NCBI GenBank assembly: GCA_900555835.1
Contig: USMK01000034.1
Coordinates: 1-13,225 of the forward strand
Reading direction: 5' to 3'
Source of the DNA: an uncultured Clostridium sp.
Lineage (GTDB): Bacteria > Bacillota > Clostridia > TANB77 > CAG-508
Length of the DNA: 13,225 nucleotides
Both the position numbers and the translations under genes were made by a program. Positions within the stretch are counted from its first letter, which is position 1, and each line of letters starts with the position of its first letter. Of the stretch, positions 6,724-13,225 are shown piece by piece. The notes under the pieces are model-generated. The model saw nothing but the letters and a program-made list of their open reading frames with translations, ran no database searches and was not told the origin of the DNA.

Positions 6724-7420
6724 AATTATCTAAAACCTCCATAAAATTATTTTTGTATTTGGGACCGATTAGGCATTGAGTGTTGTCAAAGTATATTGTG
6801 TTATCAGATGCTTTTATGCCTGTTATTTTGTCGATGTTTACTATAAACGATTTGTGGCATCTGATAAAATTTTTTGGTAGAATGGCTTGAATTTTATTGA
6901 AAGAAGAATAAGATTCATATTCTTGGCTTTCGGTGTGGAACACCAGTTTCATACCATCTCTTTTTATATATTCAATATCATTTTCACATATAATTGTTTG
7001 AGTATTACCTATTTTAATATATTTTTTGCTTTTTGAATTTTCTAAATCACTAAATAAGCGTGAAATTGTTTCTTCTAGCCTTTCCATTGTAATTGGTTTG
7101 GGCAAATAATCAAATGTTTTAAATTTATAAGCTAGCATTGCATATTCTAAATGACCTGTTGTAAAAATTATATAAGCGTTTTTGTTAATTTTTCGTAATT
7201 CTTCTGCGATGGTTAATCCAGATATATTACCTTTTAAATCTATATCTAATAAAAGTACGTCTATACTATTAGATTTAATAAAAGAAATAACATTATAACC
7301 ATTGGTTTCTCTCAAAACAATACTTGCATCAAAAGCATTGTTAATAAAGATGGTTTCTAACATTTTAGAAATTTTGCTTAAAATTACGGAGTTATCATCA
7401 CAAACTACAAATTTCAACAT
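6710..7420 (-). CDS. agrA: AgrA-type response regulator (REC-LytTR)
   Basis: This 236-residue protein is a DNA-binding response regulator that should be phosphorylated by the AgrC-type kinase encoded next. The receiver domain spans about 1-125, with acidic Asp8/Asp9, phospho-acceptor Asp59 in LLLDID, Thr87/Thr88 and Lys108 in the LPKP loop. The LytTR DNA-binding domain occupies about 137-232 (KYIKIGNTQTIICENDIEYIKR, then FIRCHKSFIVNIDKI). The ATG at 7420 follows AGGAAGA at 7437-7431. Its upstream gap is shared with the divergent SBP-VWA operon, and it carries a near-consensus promoter and three short direct repeats. Direct targets probably include the agrBD promoter; control of the divergent operon is a guess from position. 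Confidence 0.94.
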   Translation of the reverse strand: MLKFVVCDDNSVILSKISKMLETIFINNAFDASIVLRETNGYNVISFIKSNSIDVLLLDIDLKGNISGLTIAEELRKINKNAYIIFTTGHLEYAMLAYKFKTFDYLPKPITMERLEETISRLFSDLENSKSKKYIKIGNTQTIICENDIEYIKRDGMKLVFHTESQEYESYSSFNKIQAILPKNFIRCHKSFIVNIDKITGIKASDNTIYFDNTQCLIGPKYKNNFMEVLDNYGNF

Positions 7421-7458
7421 TTTTCATCACTCTTCCTATTTAAATAATACCTAGTATG

Positions 7459-7550
7459 ACATAATAAGACAAATTACCTTAAATTTCCAACTGATAGGTA
7501 CATAATATTAAAAAATAATGGGCTTGTCAAGAGGTAACGCACACATAATA
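7459..7550. repeat. Three ACATAATA direct repeats in the agrA/VWA divergent gap
   Basis: Identical 8-mers occur at 7459-7466, 7500-7507 and 7543-7550, with start-to-start distances of 41 and 43 bases, about four helical turns each. One overlaps the agrAC -10 box and one lies between the two divergent promoters. They could be operator sites on one face of the helix. The sequence is AT-rich, so chance is not excluded. Confidence 0.4.
7502..7530 (-). promoter_or_regulatory. Sigma-A type promoter for agrAC
   Basis: On the minus strand a perfect TTGACA (7530-7525) and TATTAT (7507-7502, one mismatch) are separated by 17 bases. Transcription would start near 7495, giving a leader of about 75 bases before agrA. 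The -10 box coincides with one copy of the ACATAATA repeat. Confidence 0.75.
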
Positions 7551-7607
7551 CACGAAAACAAAGGGTAAAAAATAAAAATTAAAAAAACCTTTTATTTTAC
7601 AAAAAGT

Positions 7608-7618
7608 TATAATATAAT
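7608..7618 (+). promoter_or_regulatory. Candidate -10 region of the SBP-VWA/telA operon
   Basis: Two overlapping perfect TATAAT boxes (7608-7613 and 7613-7618) lie about 30 bases before the first gene. The best -35 at the right distance is only TTTTAT-like (about 7590-7595), so the promoter may need an activator. Confidence 0.45.
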
Positions 7619-7648
7619 ATATTTCAAAGAAATAAAGGAGGGGAAAAA

Positions 7649-9250
7649 GTGAAAAAAAACAAGGGCGTAAAACAAATTATTCTGTTTTTAATTATTGTAT
7701 TTATAGGCATAACTGTCTTGGCTAATATGATAAAAGAAAGTGGATTTATGGATGGTGGGATTACAACATCAACTTTTAAAATAATATCAAGTACGGAAAA
7801 TAAAGATGTTGAAAGTACTTTAAAATCATTTGCTAAAAATAACAATATAAATCTACAAATTGATTATGCTGGAACACTAGAAATAATGGAAAAATTAAAT
7901 AACAAAGAACAATATGATGCTGTTTGGTGTTCTAATTCAATATGGTTATATATGTTAGATAGCAGTATTTCAGTTAAAAATTCAAAATCTACAAGTATCA
8001 ATCCAGTAGTGTTCGGAATAAAATATTCAAAAGCACAAGAACTTGGCTTTATAGGAAAAGATGTGTATACAAAAGATATTATAGAAGCAATTAAACAAAA
8101 TAAATTAAAATTTAGTATGACATCTCCAACACAAACAAACACAGGTGCAACAGCTTATTTAGGATTTCTAACTACATTAACAGGTGCAAATGAAGTTTTA
8201 AAAGAAGAAAATTTGGAAAACGAGGATTTAAAAACAGAATTACAAAGTCTATATTCAGGAGTTACACGTTCTTCTGGAAATGACGAATTTTTAGAGGAGA
8301 TGTTTTTAAAAGGAAATTACGAAGCTGTAATAACATATGAAACTTCTATAATCAATATTAACAAACAGCTTGAAGCACAAGGAAAAGAACCAATGTATAT
8401 TATATACACAAAAGATGGAGTATCTATTTCAGATTCGCCATTTGCGTATATAGATAATAAAAATGCAAAAAAGGCAGAAGAATTTTCTAAAATTCAAAGC
8501 TATTTATTAAGTAACGAAGGTCAACAAGAATTAGTAAAAACAGGGAGAAGAGTATGGTTTGGAGGAACAAACGAAAATGTAGATAAAACAGTATTTAACC
8601 CAAATTGGGGGATAGATACAAGCAAATATTTAGTCCCTGTAAAATATCCAAGTACAGCTGTAATAAAAAAAGCATTAGCACTTTACCAAACAGAACTTAG
8701 AAAACCAATACATATTGCATTTTGCTTAGACTATTCTGGAAGTATGAGTGGCAAAGGAAATAAGCAATTAGTAGAAGCAATGGATTACATATTAGACGAA
8801 GAAAAAGCTTCTAAAAACTTGCTACAATTTTCTAAAAAGGATAAAATAACAGTAATTCTATTTAATAATGAGATTATTGGTACATATTCAACTTCAAATG
8901 GATTAGAAACAGAAGAAATATTAGCTAAAATAGAGAATACCACTGCTAGTGGAGGTACAGACATTTATACACCAGCAATAGAGGCTTTAAAAATTCTAAG
9001 TAAAGAAGATGAAAATGTATACAATACATCAATTGTTCTTATGACAGATGGAGCATCTAATGTAAATAGACTAAATAGATTGTCTTCTGAATATAAAACA
9101 ATTGGAAAGGATATTCCTATATTTAGTATAATGTTTGGTACAGCTTCTGAAACTCAATTAAAAGATATTGCAAGCCTAACAAATGCTAAAATATTTGATG
9201 GAAAAACAAATTTATTAGAAGCATTTAAACAAGTAAGAGGATATAATTAG
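7649..9250 (+). CDS. Membrane-anchored solute-binding/VWA domain fusion protein
   Basis: This 533-residue protein has a single N-terminal membrane span (about 9-27, no lipobox cysteine), so the rest should face outward. Residues about 42-320 resemble an extracellular solute-binding protein (FKIISSTENKDVESTL at the start, YDAVWCSNSIWLY, then SPTQTNTGATAYLGFL). Residues about 352-530 form a von Willebrand factor A domain with an intact metal-binding MIDAS: DYSGSMS (Asp361, Ser363, Ser365), Thr437 in SGGTDIYTP, and MTDG (Asp467). It should therefore bind a divalent metal and a protein partner. The GTG start is chosen because AGGAGGGG lies 5 bases upstream. It is the first gene of an operon with XpaC-like, SBP-like and TelA genes; no permease or ATPase is present, so a sensing or adhesion role is more likely than transport. 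The ligand is unknown. Confidence 0.88.
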   Translation: MKKNKGVKQIILFLIIVFIGITVLANMIKESGFMDGGITTSTFKIISSTENKDVESTLKSFAKNNNINLQIDYAGTLEIMEKLNNKEQYDAVWCSNSIWLYMLDSSISVKNSKSTSINPVVFGIKYSKAQELGFIGKDVYTKDIIEAIKQNKLKFSMTSPTQTNTGATAYLGFLTTLTGANEVLKEENLENEDLKTELQSLYSGVTRSSGNDEFLEEMFLKGNYEAVITYETSIININKQLEAQGKEPMYIIYTKDGVSISDSPFAYIDNKNAKKAEEFSKIQSYLLSNEGQQELVKTGRRVWFGGTNENVDKTVFNPNWGIDTSKYLVPVKYPSTAVIKKALALYQTELRKPIHIAFCLDYSGSMSGKGNKQLVEAMDYILDEEKASKNLLQFSKKDKITVILFNNEIIGTYSTSNGLETEEILAKIENTTASGGTDIYTPAIEALKILSKEDENVYNTSIVLMTDGASNVNRLNRLSSEYKTIGKDIPIFSIMFGTASETQLKDIASLTNAKIFDGKTNLLEAFKQVRGYN

Positions 9251-9262
9251 GAGGAAAATATT

Positions 9263-9883
9263 TTGAAAAAAGGATATATATATTCTGCAATTGTAGGAGG
9301 CACATTTTTTGCAATTCCATATTTGGCACTAGGAACAGAGCTAATTCCGTCTCTGGTAATTGGGGCGGCAGCATATGGAGCAGGAGCACTAATTACAAAG
9401 GGAACAGAAAGAAAAATAGACATTTCCACTAATAAACAAAATTTATATGATATACTAAAAGAAGCAAAAGAACAAACAAGTCAAATAAGTTATTTATCAA
9501 AACAGCTGGAAGACAATAAATTAGTGGAAAATGTGAAACAAATATGCGAAACTTCAAATAAAATAATAGATACACTTTCTAAAAAACCAGAGAAATTGGG
9601 ACAAGCAAATAATTTTTTGAAATATTATCTACCTGTTACTATAAAAATATTAACAAGATATGACGAAATAGAAAATCAGAAGCTAAATACACCAGAAACA
9701 AATAAATTTATGAAGTCAGTTCAAGATATGATGGAAAAAATAAAAAATGCGTTCAATGAGCAATTAAACAATATGTATCAAGCAGAAATAATAGATACAG
9801 ATGCTGAAATAAAAGTGTTTGAAGGAATGTTAAAAGCAGATGGCTTTATAGACGAAATTGATTTTAAAATAGATAAAAAATAG
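9263..9883 (+). CDS. xpaC: XpaC-like family protein
   Basis: This 206-residue protein matches the XpaC family, often labelled 5-bromo-4-chloroindolyl phosphate hydrolysis protein, a name from an old phenotype and not a proven enzyme activity. It has two short hydrophobic segments near the N-terminus (about 5-22 and 28-46), then a helical, partly coiled cytoplasmic domain. It ends with the family's typical tail (IIDTDAEIKVFEGMLKADGF). It begins with TTG at 9263, preceded by TAGGAGGA at 9248-9255, 12 bases after the fusion gene. Its usual genomic partner is TelA, which is the fourth gene here. No catalytic residues could be named. A membrane-linked scaffold in an envelope stress complex is plausible but inferred. 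Confidence 0.82.
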   Translation: MKKGYIYSAIVGGTFFAIPYLALGTELIPSLVIGAAAYGAGALITKGTERKIDISTNKQNLYDILKEAKEQTSQISYLSKQLEDNKLVENVKQICETSNKIIDTLSKKPEKLGQANNFLKYYLPVTIKILTRYDEIENQKLNTPETNKFMKSVQDMMEKIKNAFNEQLNNMYQAEIIDTDAEIKVFEGMLKADGFIDEIDFKIDKK

Positions 9884-9887
9884 GAGG
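9882..9887 (+). promoter_or_regulatory. Ribosome binding site that fixes the start of the third operon gene
   Basis: AGGAGG at 9882-9887 overlaps an in-frame GTG at 9887, which therefore cannot be the start. The next in-frame GTG at 9896 lies 8 bases after it and is preferred. Confidence 0.75.
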
Positions 9888-9895
9888 TGCTTTTT

Positions 9896-11017
9896 GTGAA
9901 AGGAAAAAAGGAAATTTGGATTGGACTTGGAATATTTGCAGTATTAGTGCTAATTATTATTGGAATATCTACAATGCAAAAAAATGATAGTGAAGCAAAT
10001 TTAACAAATGTATATGTGGCAACAGGAGGAGGAAAAGAGAACTTTATTGCAGACGAAGAAGTAAATAATATTATAAAATCCAAATATAAACTAAATGTTG
10101 TATACGATAATTGGAGCAATGGAAAATTAATAAAAAATACATTAAAAAGAGAAGATGGAACAGCTTATGATGCAATGTTTACCTCTGACCAAAGATTTTA
10201 CGATTATTATAAATTAGCCCCAGATGTTAGCAAAGGAGAGGCAAGCAGAAATACTGTATTAAAAGGTGGATTAACACTAAATACACCAATAGTTATATAT
10301 AGTTGGGACACAGTTGTAGATGCTTTAATAGCACAAAATATAGTAACAGAAAAAAACGGAGTTTACTATATAACAGATATGAACAAACTTATTTCATATA
10401 TATTAGAGGGAAAAAAATGGTCTGATATAGGAGTAGATATGCTATATGGAAGTATAAATATAGATTCCACAGACCCAGTTACATCTTCACCAGGCGCAAC
10501 ATATTATGGATTATTGCTATCAATAATGTGTGAAGGTGATGTAACAGAAGAAAATATGAAAGCAAATTTATCAAAATTAAAAGAATTCTACATAAAATCT
10601 GGATATATGAACAATACACCAGCCGATTTGTTTGAATTATACTTAAAAACTGGTGTTGGAGGCAAACCAATGATAGTAGATTATGAGAAAAGCGTTATAG
10701 ATTTTGCTAATTCAAACCCAGATGGATGGGAACAAGTAAAAGACAAAATTAGAATTCTATACCCAACACCAACAATCTGGAATTCACATTGTATAGCAAC
10801 ATTTAATGAAAATGGAAACAGATATTATGAAATATTTAATGACAAAGAGATTCAACAAATTGCTTGGTCAAAATATGGGTTTAGAACAGGTGTAACAGGT
10901 GGGAATTATGATGTTTCTAAAATAAATGTGACAGGTATTCCACAAAGCATAGACAGTACAGTAACAAGCTTAAAAATGAATATGTATGAAGAACTAATCG
11001 ATTATTTAAGTAAATAA
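9896..11017 (+). CDS. Membrane-anchored solute-binding-like protein
   Basis: This 373-residue protein has one N-terminal membrane span (about 7-26) without a lipobox cysteine, then a long domain that should be extracellular. It is related to the solute-binding half of the first gene in the operon, with matching segments in the same order: YDAMFTSDQRFYDYY against YDAVWCSNSIWLYML, SSPGATYYGLLL against NTGATAYLGFL, MIVDYEKSVI against AVITYETSII, and RILYPTP followed by FRTGVTGG against YIIYTKD followed by RVWFGG. It lacks the VWA domain. The GTG at 9896 is the start because of the ribosome binding site position. It follows the XpaC-like gene by 12 bases and precedes telA by 39. Without transporter genes nearby, it may be a ligand sensor. 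The ligand and the exact family are not known. Confidence 0.75.
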   Translation: MKGKKEIWIGLGIFAVLVLIIIGISTMQKNDSEANLTNVYVATGGGKENFIADEEVNNIIKSKYKLNVVYDNWSNGKLIKNTLKREDGTAYDAMFTSDQRFYDYYKLAPDVSKGEASRNTVLKGGLTLNTPIVIYSWDTVVDALIAQNIVTEKNGVYYITDMNKLISYILEGKKWSDIGVDMLYGSINIDSTDPVTSSPGATYYGLLLSIMCEGDVTEENMKANLSKLKEFYIKSGYMNNTPADLFELYLKTGVGGKPMIVDYEKSVIDFANSNPDGWEQVKDKIRILYPTPTIWNSHCIATFNENGNRYYEIFNDKEIQQIAWSKYGFRTGVTGGNYDVSKINVTGIPQSIDSTVTSLKMNMYEELIDYLSK

Positions 11018-11056
11018 AGTTATAAAACTTTAAAATATAAATTTTAGGAGGAAATT

Positions 11057-12211
11057 ATGGAAGAAGAAGTAAAATTAGAGGTATTGCCAAAGGTAGATAC
11101 AAAGGAAATCGAAAACGCAATTGCAGTAAATCAAAAAGTAGACGAGAAAGTAGTTGAAAAATCATTAAATTATGATGTTTTAACAGAAGAAGAAAAAAAT
11201 GCAATTGATACATTCATTCAAAAAATAGATGTAAAAAACACAGCACAAATACTACAATTTGGAGCAAGTGCACAAAATAATATATCAAAATTCTCAGACT
11301 CTGTATTACAAGATGTAAAAACAAAAAGTACAGGAGAAGTTGGAAATTTATTAGGAAACTTGGTAGTAGAAATAAAAGATTTTAACTCAGATATGCCATC
11401 AGAGAAAAAAGACGGAATTTTTGGAATTTTCAATTCTGCTAAAAAACAATTGGAAAAAATAATTGCTAAATATAACAAAGTAGAAAATAATATTGAAAAA
11501 ATCCAAAATCAATTAGAAACACACAAACTTCAAATGATGAAAGACATAGCGATATTTGATACAATGTATGAGAAAAATTTAGAATATTTTAAGGAATTAT
11601 CATTATACATAATTGCCGGAGAAAGAAAATTAGACGAATTAAGAAATGTAGTATTACCAGAACTACAAAAACAAGCACAAGAAAGCGGAGAACAAACAGA
11701 TGCACAACTTGTAAATGATATGGTTGCTATAATAAACAGATTTGAAAAAAGAATATATGATTTAAAAACAACAAGAATTATATCAATACAAATGGCTCCA
11801 CAAATAAGACTAATACAAAACAATGATAGTGAACTTGTAGAAAAAATTCAAAGCTCACTAATCAACACAATTCCACTTTGGAAAAACCAGATTGTTATAG
11901 CATTAGGATTAACAAATGCTAAAAACGCCTTAGGAGCACAAAAACAAGTAACAGAAATGACAAATGATATGTTAAAGAAAAATAGTGAATTGTTAAAACA
12001 AGGAACAATCGAAATTGCAGAAGAATCTGAAAAAGCAATAGTAGATATTGAAACATTAAAGAAAACAAATCAAGATATAATAGAAACACTGGACAAAGTA
12101 CTAGAAATTCACGAAAACGGAAGAATTAAACGTCAACAAGCTGAAAGTGAACTAGAAAAAATTGAAGGCGAATTAAAAGAAAAATTACTTGAAATTAAAA
12201 TAGAAAAATAA
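11057..12211 (+). CDS. telA: TelA-family toxic anion resistance protein
   Basis: This 384-residue protein is a full-length member of the TelA family, first linked to tellurite resistance and often co-encoded with XpaC, VWA and Ter proteins in stress systems. It is largely alpha-helical with coiled coils at about 130-165 and 335-384 and has no membrane span, so it should be cytoplasmic. The family hallmark SLINTIPLWKNQIVIALGL lies at about 267-285, and SIQMAPQIRLIQ precedes it. It starts with ATG after AGGAGG (11046-11051). It is the last gene of the operon and is followed by a strong terminator. Its biochemical role is not established in the family; in this context it probably supports envelope or metal/oxyanion stress tolerance. 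Confidence 0.93.
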   Translation: MEEEVKLEVLPKVDTKEIENAIAVNQKVDEKVVEKSLNYDVLTEEEKNAIDTFIQKIDVKNTAQILQFGASAQNNISKFSDSVLQDVKTKSTGEVGNLLGNLVVEIKDFNSDMPSEKKDGIFGIFNSAKKQLEKIIAKYNKVENNIEKIQNQLETHKLQMMKDIAIFDTMYEKNLEYFKELSLYIIAGERKLDELRNVVLPELQKQAQESGEQTDAQLVNDMVAIINRFEKRIYDLKTTRIISIQMAPQIRLIQNNDSELVEKIQSSLINTIPLWKNQIVIALGLTNAKNALGAQKQVTEMTNDMLKKNSELLKQGTIEIAEESEKAIVDIETLKKTNQDIIETLDKVLEIHENGRIKRQQAESELEKIEGELKEKLLEIKIEK

Positions 12212-12213
12212 TT

Positions 12214-12252
12214 AAAAACATCCTGCTACTCTAATTGTGGCAGGATGTTTTT
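12214..12252. terminator. Strong terminator shared by telA and the convergent deacetylase
   Basis: A 16-bp stem (12214-12229 with 12237-12252, one wobble) with a 7-base loop is flanked by A5 on the left and T5 on the right. It begins 3 bases after the telA stop and, read on the minus strand, also ends in TTTTTAATTA. It therefore fits both convergent transcripts. Confidence 0.9.
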
Positions 12253-12322
12253 AATGTTAATTTATTGTTATCATAAGTAGTTTGAAGTTTGCATAATTTT
12301 TTCGATATGCTCAAAATTTTGG

Positions 12323-13139
12323 CTATTTTTTAAATTCGTCTAAACTTTTAAATTCATATCCCATATTTTTTATTTCTTTAATGCAGTAATCTAGTATATT
12401 AGAATTATCTTCTGAGGTTCCGTGTAGTAAAATAACAGCACCGAGGGTGGATATTTTCTAATATTTTTTGTTTTCCGTATTCCTCACGACCTTGTTTGTT
12501 TTTATCCCAATCATCATATGCCAAAGACCACATAACAGTTGTGTAACCTAAGTTATTGCAAGTGTTTAAGGTCCTTTCGCTATATTCGCCTTTTGGTGGT
12601 CTAACATATTTCATTTCATATCCTGTTTTTTCGTAAATACTCGTATGCAAATTCATAATTTCTTCTTTTATTTTGTTATCGTCTATGTCTGGCATACTGT
12701 AATGGTTTACTGTGTGGTTTCCTATAATATGAGCTTCGTCGACCATTCGTTTTACTAAATCTGGTGATGTATTTGCGTAATGAGCTGTTATAAAAAATGT
12801 GGCAGGGACATTGTTTTCTTTTAAAACATCTAAGATTTTTGCTGTATAACCAGCTTCATAGCCATTGTCAAAAGTTAAATATACATATTTGTCCTCACTA
12901 TTTCCCATTGCAATTCCATTATATTTGTCGATAAGTTCCTTGTTTTTGCTACCCAAATCAGGTTGCTTATGGTCTTTAACCCTTTTAATTCCCCAACCAA
13001 TTTTAGTATTGCTCAAACTAGTCGAAACATTGCTACTAACACTAAGAGTTTCTTCATTTGCCTTTATAACACTAAAACAAAACAAAGCCATACACAAACT
13101 TGCAAGCCCCACAACCAAATACTCAAACTTTATCTTCAT
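12323..13139 (-). pseudogene. pdaA: PdaA-like polysaccharide deacetylase, disrupted by a one-base frameshift
   Basis: PdaA-type enzymes remove the N-acetyl group from muramic acid in peptidoglycan, a step toward delta-lactam in spore cortex. An N-terminal membrane segment or signal (about 6-24) is followed by a NodB-type domain: YLTFDNGYE (Asp91), NHTVNH (His142, His146), and YVRPPKGEYSERTL. FDNGYE is typical of PdaA. The frame holds for 232 residues to NIHP and then breaks at about 12443, where one extra base turns the expected PGAVILLHG into RCCYF and a stop at 12405. The rest (GAVILLHGTSEDN to SLDEFKK) continues in the next frame to a stop at 12323; without the extra base the product would be about 271 residues. 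The lost part includes the conserved LLH motif. The ATG at 13139 is 6 bases after GGAGG; an ATG at 13145 abuts that site and is rejected. This may be a recent mutation, an assembly error, or less likely a programmed shift. Confidence 0.85.
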
Positions 13140-13145
13140 AAGCAT

Positions 13146-13150
13146 CCTCC
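13146..13150 (-). promoter_or_regulatory. Ribosome binding site deciding the deacetylase start
   Basis: GGAGG on the minus strand directly abuts an ATG at 13145 but is 6 bases from the in-frame ATG at 13139. Normal spacing favours the latter. Confidence 0.7.
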
Positions 13151-13198
13151 ATATCTTTTACTAAATAATATGAAACTAATGGAAAAATATGCTTCATA

Positions 13199-13225
13199 GG
13201 GGACGTTTCCTTTTGAGTCAAAATG
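13199..13225. repeat. Left half of a palindromic REP-like element, cut by the window edge
   Basis: GGGGACGTTTCC (13199-13210) is followed by TTTTGA-G-TCAAAA (13211-13223), a perfect 6-bp inverted repeat around one base. The shape recalls clostridial intergenic palindromes with a GGGGACG(G)TTCC arm. The expected right arm (GGAAACGTCCCC) would lie beyond the window. Confidence 0.4.

Noticed and set aside
7444..7472. A second minus-strand promoter for agrAC (TTGTCT, 17 bases, TATTAT)
   Set aside because: The boxes are good, but transcription would start at about 7437, at the first base of the agrA ribosome binding site, leaving almost no leader. The promoter at 7530-7502 is better.
9887..9895. 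An earlier GTG start for the second solute-binding-like protein
   Set aside because: The GTG overlaps the last base of its own AGGAGG site; the GTG at 9896 has normal spacing.
12865..13199. Plus-strand open frames at the right edge
   Set aside because: They lie opposite the deacetylase coding region, lack credible ribosome sites and show no protein family features.
1..13225. CRISPR array, tRNA or rRNA genes, attachment sites or a complete insertion sequence
   Set aside because: No regularly spaced long repeats, no cloverleaf or rRNA-like sequence, and no transposase other than the tail of the Rpn-type gene at the left edge were seen.

Overview
The window is AT-rich bacterial DNA with Clostridia-type features: strong AGGAGG ribosome binding sites, GTG and TTG starts, a T-box leader on pheST, an agr peptide quorum-sensing locus, and a TelA/XpaC-type operon. 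It reads as a chromosomal segment of a low-GC Firmicute, probably an anaerobic member of the Clostridia. No rRNA, tRNA, CRISPR array or complete insertion sequence was seen.

Layout. Positions 2-334 hold the C-terminal end of an Rpn/PD-(D/E)XK transposase-type nuclease that enters from the left. Positions 359-670 hold a good promoter and a Phe-specific T-box leader with its terminator, followed by pheS and pheT (683-4099) and an intrinsic terminator at 4224-4263. Positions 4488-5295 hold agrB and agrD on the plus strand. Convergent to them, and sharing a bidirectional terminator at 5338-5369, are agrA and agrC on the minus strand (7420 down to 5377). From the 228-base gap upstream of agrA, a four-gene plus-strand operon diverges (7649-12211): a membrane-anchored solute-binding/VWA fusion, an XpaC-like protein, a second membrane-anchored solute-binding-like protein, and TelA. 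A strong terminator at 12214-12252 ends it and probably also serves the convergent pdaA-like deacetylase on the minus strand. The deacetylase is broken by a one-base frameshift at about 12443. The right edge holds half of a palindrome resembling REP-type repeats.

How the genes may work together. AgrB should process AgrD into a cyclic peptide, AgrC should sense it, and AgrA (a LytTR regulator) should act on DNA. Two 7-base direct repeats exactly 21 bases apart lie upstream of agrB, with the proximal copy in the -35 position, which is the geometry expected of a LytTR-activated promoter. The agrA/VWA gap carries three identical 8-mers about 41-43 bases apart. These placements make it plausible, though unproven, that the peptide signal controls the adjacent envelope/stress operon. 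That operon has two related extracellular sensor-like domains and no transporter genes. It is the part of the window most deserving of follow-up.
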